From: Coix lacryma-jobi var. lacryma-jobi
Lineage: Eukaryota > Streptophyta > Magnoliopsida > Poales > Poaceae
Length of the DNA: 64,000 nucleotides
Direction of reading: 5' to 3'
Assembly: GCA_009763385.1 (NCBI GenBank)
Contig: CM019824.1
Coordinates: 152,464,305 to 152,528,304 of the forward strand
Below, in pieces: positions 58,081-64,000 of this stretch (its first letter is position 1; each line of letters begins with the position of its first letter). A program made the translations under genes and the position numbers. Under the pieces are notes generated by a model, which was given only the letters and a program-made list of their open reading frames with translations, had not been told where the DNA came from and did no database searches.

Positions 58081-59556
58081 TACCTTTAAGACATGCTCAT
58101 GTGCTATATACTAATCATGCTCTCTCATCACCATTTGAGTAAATCTCTTTAATGCTTTAATGCTACCTTCATTTGCTATAGTATATGCTTTGGTTTTGAA
58201 GTATTCTCATACACCTTTTAAATTAGGCATGGTGCTTAGTTTAAACTGTTTTCATGAATTAAAGTAAGACATGGTGTCTGGTTTGATTCTTGAGCTAAAA
58301 GGTGTCCTGATTTTACATCTAAAGGCTTTTAAATTAAGTATGGTGCTTAGGTTAAAATGTCTTCCTAGATCAAATTAGACGTGGTGTCTAGGTTGATTTT
58401 TGAGCCAATAGTATACTTTAGTGGATGCTGGATATTTTGTTGGACTAACCCCTGTTGGAAAACTTTCAATATCAATTTGGGAAAGTCCTGAGATAAACTC
58501 ACACTGAAGATGAAAAGACACATGAACTTCAACAACTTGCGCAAGGGAGACACAACTCACTGATCATGGAGAAATGTGATCCATGGAACAAGACAAAAGA
58601 TGAGTGCCACAAAACAATATCTACAATCAAAACACTCACTCCATGAAAGTAGGTGAACAAGTCTGAGCTGGGTCACAAGAAGATAAAGACCATCGTGGGA
58701 GGAACAACACATCTTCACTGATAGGTTGACACACAGAGAAGGAAGGTTGATCCCTCTAAAGATGATTCTACTATACCTTCCTCCTCTCAAGCTCCCATCA
58801 CTCAGGTTCACTATGAGATAAGCAAGAGAAGACAAGCTATTCATGAAGAACAACCAGCCAGACAAGAGAAGCTTCCACAAGGTGGTTCGCCACATCACTC
58901 TTCAATGATAAAGGTAACATCTCAAGGTATGTGACCATCACTTTAAAAGCTTCTCCTTAATTCTGGTATGTGCATAAATAAGAACCAAACATGTTTTAGT
59001 AGCACATTAATTGATCCAACCTAATCAACTCAACATGTTCAGTTCTTTACTCTTTGTTCCTAGCTTTACTCTCTTAACCAATGAGCTAAAATGTTATGCA
59101 TCTAACCTTTGGAAGATGATATATCACAATCATGAAAATATCGACACATTATGCATAGATTATCCTTCCTTGGGTTAAACAATCTGATCTGTCAAATATT
59201 TTAAGATGCTACTTTCATGCTCATCCTCTGATCCTATCACTCATGTTAAGATTGAATATAACACATAAACAACAAGTTTATCTTGTGCAATGTGCCTAAG
59301 GTTAGAGAGGAATGAACAAACTTTTGGTTCTGTTGGTGTTTTTCCACCAACAGAGCCTATGCACTTGATCTCTACCTTGTCTTTATGAGCAGGATACACT
59401 CTTGAGCAGAACATGAAGGAGTTTGTCAGCTCCCACATTTCACAAAGTGAAGGTCCTAGATCTACAAGAAGATGTGCACTAATCAAGATGCTGCCAGCTT
59501 TCACAACTAATGCTTCACTTCAAATTGCTGGGCGAACGAAGAACATGAGTGACACC
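58081..59556 (+). other. Remaining internal DNA of the Athila-like element
   Basis: No coding domain. A 111-bp imperfect tandem repeat occurs at about 58220-58440 (ATGGTGCTTAG and GTGGTGTCTAG words). A hairpin lies at 59326-59357 (GGTTCTGTTGGTG and CACCAACAGAGCC, loop about 6). It ends where the Sirevirus element B LTR begins; the rest of the element and its 3' LTR must lie outside the window. Confidence 0.6.
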
Positions 59557-61469
59557 TGAAGGACCGAAAGTGCTACCAGAAACCGACCAGAGGGGGGGGG
59601 GGTGAATGGGAGCTTCAAATTTCTTTTCAGAAACTTGTTGCCTCTGTCCTAGAGAATCAACCCCAAAAGCAAAACTAGAGCTTGCAAGTGTCCACGACCC
59701 TAGATGTAGGGTGAATGCTTCCAAGAAGCACGGCGAGACACTACACAACTTTAGAAATCAAACGCAAAAGCCGGAAATCAAAACAGACAGCAGACGAACG
59801 AACTGCGGACGAGACTACGCAAAACAGCACTGACCGGACTCTGCCTGCGTCCGATCAAAGTCCACCGGACGCGTCCGGTCATGAGAAAACTGGTTTTGGA
59901 CCTTACTGTTCTTGACCGGACTCTAGGTGTAGGTGCGTGCGGTCAGGGGTCTAGCGTCCGGTCAGGGGTGCGACCAAGCAGTGAATAGTGTGACGGTCGA
60001 GTCCGGTCACTGGGCAACTGGTGCGTCGGGTCAGAATCGTGAAAAGCACTGTGCGAACATTCAACGACCGGACTCACTATGCCAGCGTCCGGTCGCCGCG
60101 ATGCATGCGTCCGGTCACCCCGTAACAGCTCCGTTCGTTCACCGATTCAACTCAATCTCTCCCAAAACGAATCCTCTAGGGATCAAACTTGGTGACTGGA
60201 GTCACAAGGAGGATAGTGAGCTATCTCTAAGAGATCATGGCTCGAACCTATCTCCAAATCGATGAATCGAAGAAATTCGGGGGAAAGGAGAAAAACTTGA
60301 CCCGAAACGAAAATCAACCGATCTACTAGCCCGTGAGGTTAGAGGAGAATTCCTTCGATGGAAAGAAGTGCCTCACGATCTAGAACATCTCTGTTCAACC
60401 GGAATCACAAAAGACGCAATGAACAAAGAGATCGATCGATGGGAAAATCGTGGAAAAAAGCAATCCGCGAAGAACAAGAACAAAACATGAATCACATCCA
60501 CGAATTTGCAACCGTGTGGCTACCACATGCTACAACAGTGAGATTACGGTCTCACTTCCTCAAAATCTCACGAACACAGAGGTATGATTGTCTTCTCTAT
60601 GGATCTCAGTTCGCTACATCAGAGGATGGGGAGAGCAGGAAAACCTAGAAGGCAAAATAGTAAATGACTGAGATAGGATGGGAGGTGGGTGTCTCCCTCT
60701 ACTTATCCTAATTCTAATTCCCACTCTACCCCTAACTAATTACAGAGCGAGCCAGCTAAACCCTAGGGTTATTCTGGACCAACTCAAGGTAGGTGGTGAT
60801 CCGACGACCACGCCGCACAACTGGTAGCGTTGCCTCGACGCAACCTCACCGATTGCCGCCACGTGCCGCCTCCGCTCTGCTCGTCCTTTTACCGGACTTC
60901 GCCCCCGGTTTTGAGGCCCAAACCGGGAAACCAGCCGTCCATCGCCTGAGTTTTGTGGCCCAAACTCAGAAACCCGCAACACCCAGGTTTTGAGGCCCAA
61001 ACCTGGAAACCGTCCTCAGCCCGAGTTTTGTGGCCCAAACTTGGAAACCATCAGCGCCCAGGTTTTGAGGCCCAAACCTGGAAATCGTCCACTCAGTGAT
61101 TTTTCTGTGGCTCAACCACCAAACCAGGCCGTAGAGCGGATGCACCGCCCGTGCACCCCGTCCACCGACACGTGTCCCCAGGTCCTTGACCCAAGCAACA
61201 CCGTGCCCGCAATTCTTCGCTCGTCGCTGTCCCAGACTGTCAGCCACCACAGCTGATCCTCGGGCCACCAGACCCTCAGTCCAAGCCTCACGTCCGCCCT
61301 TCGCCACTCTCGGTCCATCGGCACGGCACGTCTCTACTTGACCTTCACCTTGCCTTTGATCACTGTATCCGCGCTCGACACCTGCACAACACAAGCCAAA
61401 GAACATGCGCATTATCCCAGTTGACAATCACTCATCACTCGAGACTCGGCATACACCCATGTATCCGCA
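59557..61469 (-). mobile_element. 3' LTR of Sirevirus-like Copia element B, reverse orientation
   Basis: 1913 bp on the plus strand from TGAAGGACCGAAAG to GTATCCGCA, next to a polypurine tract (reverse of ATCTCCCCCTT) at 61470-61480. A G-run with GGGTGAATGGG near 59587 matches the shared Sirevirus LTR end. The left 5-bp flank is ACACC; the matching copy should lie beyond the far LTR outside the window. A CCGGACGC palindrome array lies at about 59830-60120, including a perfect 16-bp ACCGGACGCGTCCGGT at 59864-59879. Confidence 0.9.
60905..61092. repeat. Alternating A-B-A-B-A repeat in LTR B, about 37-42 bp monomer
   Basis: Two related monomers alternate: A with GTTTTGAGGCCCAAACC (at about 60909, 60988, 61063) and B with GTTTTGTGGCCCAAACT (at about 60951, 61026). 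The two-monomer unit is about 75-79 bp. Each monomer is itself palindromic (CAGGTTT...AAACCTG). Confidence 0.85.
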
Positions 61470-63063
61470 ATCTCCCCCTTGATGAGTGCATTGTCAACTA
61501 CCAACACAAATCATAATGAAATAGAGAAAGGAAGGAAGAAGGAGAGAGAATTCGACCAAATGACCCAAAAGCATAGCAAAGCCGAAGAAGGTCAAGTGGA
61601 AAGAGCAAGACAACTTGGTCCCCAAAGACATGGGCAATGGCTCGACGCAACCAAGCAAAGCAAAGCTAGCCCTCAAGAAGAGGTAGAGCAGGCTCAACAC
61701 CACTAGCTAAAAAGCTCGATACCAATTGAAAAACCAATTGAAATTCAAGCAGAATAGAGCTAGCCCTCAAGAAGAGGCAGAAACGAGCTCAACACCGCTA
61801 GCGAGAAAGCTCGATACCAACTGAACAAGCACAAAGGCAAAGACGCTAGTCCCTCAAGAAAGAGGCAGAGGCTCAACACAACTAGCTACCAAAAATGCCA
61901 AAAATGCTCCGAACCAATTGGAAAACTCAAGAACCCAGCCAGCTCAGACTCCCCCTCCAATAGTGCACACAACCAAGAAATCTCCCCCTTAGATCTTATG
62001 ATTTGAGAGAATTTCCCCCTTATGATTTGGCAAATTTCTCCCCCTTAGATGAAAATGCACTATCAAGTATCTCCCCTCCAAATGCATATGAGTCGAAATG
62101 CAAGTTAGCAGCTTCAGGAATATAGTCGATAGAATGAGAAGATGCTCAACAAAATGCCAATCTGATGACTCAACAATATGCACAGAATGCTAGCAAAGGC
62201 TCAAACTAATCACCAAATACGAAATATGAATATGTGAGCAACGTGAGCAGTTTTTTAGCCAAAAAGGTATTCACCATCAAAATAGCACCAAACATGTATA
62301 GACAAGAAGTCAAACAAGTGCTAAACATGTATACAAGGTGAACTACCCCTAGCAAGGTTCAATCATCATGCTATAGAATGAAACATAGACTTGTGTATTC
62401 AAATTTTATCAGAGTTGCAGCGGTTAAATTACACAAGTTCAAATTTCAGCATGTGATTGCGAGAGGTTGAAGGCTCGTCATTGCCTAACTTTTCAACTGT
62501 GCGAAGCCTATGCAAAAGCAATCAGAAGCTTAAAGCAACAGTTTCGGTCATACACTACACATCTCAAGTTTAACTCAAAGTGCAACGAGAAACAGTCTCG
62601 AAACTGTGATGTGCTGACAAGCAATCCCATCTCGATCTTTCCAATTCACTTAACTTGGTTCAAATTTAAAGACAGAATATGAACATACCAAGCAAGTGAA
62701 TGACTCAGAACTAGAGACATAGCAATCTAGCATATATGAAAAGCACAAGTGATTTCAACACATTCTACACATGCTAGTTGCATATCTCAATGGTGAACAT
62801 TTTCAGGTTTTAGGTTCATTAAACAAGTTCACCATTCATAAAATAGCTCAGCTCACAACATGTATCAGTGATCAGAAAGAGCATAAGCTACAAGCATCAT
62901 TATAAAGCATCGGAGCATACACTACACAGAGCATAGTCACATTCTAAAGATTATATACATGAAGCTCTGAATGTAAATATGCAAGATGAAATGCAAAGAT
63001 GCATGATGAAATCGAAAGAAAAAGAGTCAGTCTATAATACATGAACCAAAATGTTTCCCCCAT
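61470..63063 (-). other. Sirevirus element B 3' non-coding region with several polypurine tracts
   Basis: Between the stop codon and the LTR on the minus strand. AAGGGGGAGA-type tracts (plus-strand TCTCCCCCTT or close variants) recur near 61471, 61949, 61981, 62013, 62038 and 62070. Three copies of a roughly 90-100-bp repeat (GCTAGCCCTCAAGAAGAGG, GCTCAACACC) lie at about 61667-61885. No long reading frame. Confidence 0.75.
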
Positions 63064-64000
63064 CTAAAAGGGGAAACACACACCAAGCTCACCTCTCAAC
63101 CTAGCAAAAGTTGATTGGTCTAAAGGCTTGGTGAAAATATCAGCCAACTGATGATGAGTATCGACATGGCGAAGGTCGATATCACCCTTCTCATAATGGT
63201 CTCACAGAAAATGAATGCGCACATCAATGTGTTTGGTCTTAGAGTGCAACACGGGGTTCTTAGCAACGCTAATAGCACTCGTGCTGTCACAAAGCAAGGG
63301 AACACGAGAAAAGCTCAAACCAAAATCACGCAAAGTGGCCATCATCCAAAGCAACTGGGAACAGCAGCTAGCCGCAACAACATACTCAGCCTCCATGGTA
63401 GACTGGGCGACACTAGACTGCTTGCGAGAAGACCACGATACAAGAGAAGAACCAATAAACTGGCAAGTCCCAGAAGTGGACTTGCGCTCAATCCGGCAAC
63501 CAGCAAAATCGGCATTAGAATAACCGCAAAGGGAGAGGGTGGAGGAAGCAGAATACCAAATCCCAAACTCTGGAGTGAAGCATAAGTACCTCATAATGCG
63601 CTTGACTGCCTGACGGTGCGAGGTGCGAGGCGACGACTGAAATCGCGCGCAAAGACACACCGCGAACTGGATGTCCGGGCGTGTCGCCGTCAGGTACAAC
63701 AACGACCCGATCATACTCCGGTACTCCTTCTGGTCCACAGCTTCTCCATCCACATCTGCAACCAGGGTCGCCGTGGTCGGCATGGGTGTTGGAAGAGGCT
63801 TGGCCTCACCCATGTCGAACTTCTTCAGGATGTCCTTGGTGTACTTGCCCTGGTGCACGAACGTCCCCTCTTGGGATTGCTTGATTTGCAACCCGAGGAA
63901 AAACGTCAACTCGCCCATCATGCTCATCTCAACTCCCTGCTCATAGTATCTGCAAACTTGGCAACCAAAGCGTGAGAAGAACCACCGAAAATGATATCAT
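63064..64000 (-). pseudogene. Sirevirus element B polyprotein, RT end and RNase H, mutated; runs off the right edge
   Basis: Read on the minus strand from the right edge, it starts inside RT just after the YVDD box (DIIFGGSS). It continues through ELTFFLGLQIKQ, SMIGSLLYLTATRPDIQFAV and into RNase H with NADFAG, STSGTCQFIG, MEAEYVVAA and DSTSAI. It ends with the usual Copia tail around HQLADIFTKPL and stops at 63064-63066. Two defects: a one-base deletion near 63930 shifts the frame, and TGA at 63202-63204 replaces the Arg expected after HFL. The Sirevirus lineage follows from the polypurine tracts and LTR type. Confidence 0.92.

Overview
This is nuclear plant DNA from a grass, probably a panicoid or Andropogoneae species such as sorghum, sugarcane or maize. 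The basis is a spliced plant gene with GT-AG introns, dense Stowaway, Tourist and Mutator-type MITEs, CACTA and Helitron transposons, L1-type LINEs, and Copia (Tork/Angela-like and Sirevirus-like) and Athila/Tat-like Gypsy LTR elements. No rRNA, tRNA, CRISPR array or bacterial-style operon was seen. The species is inferred, not proven.

One host gene can be supported: a nine-exon gene on the minus strand (13459-20701) for a DEG9-type serine protease of the HtrA/DegP family, 591 aa, with an intact His-Asp-Ser triad. Its 2.7-kb fourth intron has collected an antisense LINE fragment and two MITEs.

Layout. 1-4268: decayed Copia polyprotein split by a reverse Sirevirus-like solo LTR. 4269-8000: unassigned DNA, a Copia solo LTR and a Gypsy LTR remnant. 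8000-12520: MITE-dense DNA with several nestings. 12520-20800: DEG9 and flanks. 20950-27226: a MITE, a LINE tail and a tandem segmental duplication, one copy of which carries a 2.3-kb Helitron. 27227-32926: unassigned DNA, a 1.1-kb PIF-like element, a pair of related repeats, a Stowaway and a long foldback MITE. 32927-36317: a CACTA element with a six-exon TNPA-like gene but no transposase. 36318-41118: MITEs, one holding a truncated LINE. 41119-47453: a full-length but RT-deleted LINE with 16-bp target duplications. 48129-64000: a retrotransposon nest.

The nest at the right reads from outside in: a CACTA end; Sirevirus element A (LTR, primer site, gag) inserted in it; an Athila-like non-autonomous element inserted in the gag of A; and inside that element a reverse Sirevirus solo LTR, a related Athila-type solo LTR, and reverse Sirevirus element B, which runs off the right edge. 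Exact target duplications support several of these steps (CCAAT, CTATT, GTCCC, TAA, ACT, and longer ones for LINEs and the MULE).

I found no clearly new molecular system. The best leads are the Helitron whose empty site survives in the sister duplicate, the family-specific palindrome arrays in four Sirevirus-type LTRs, and the long foldback MITEs as possible small-RNA sources.
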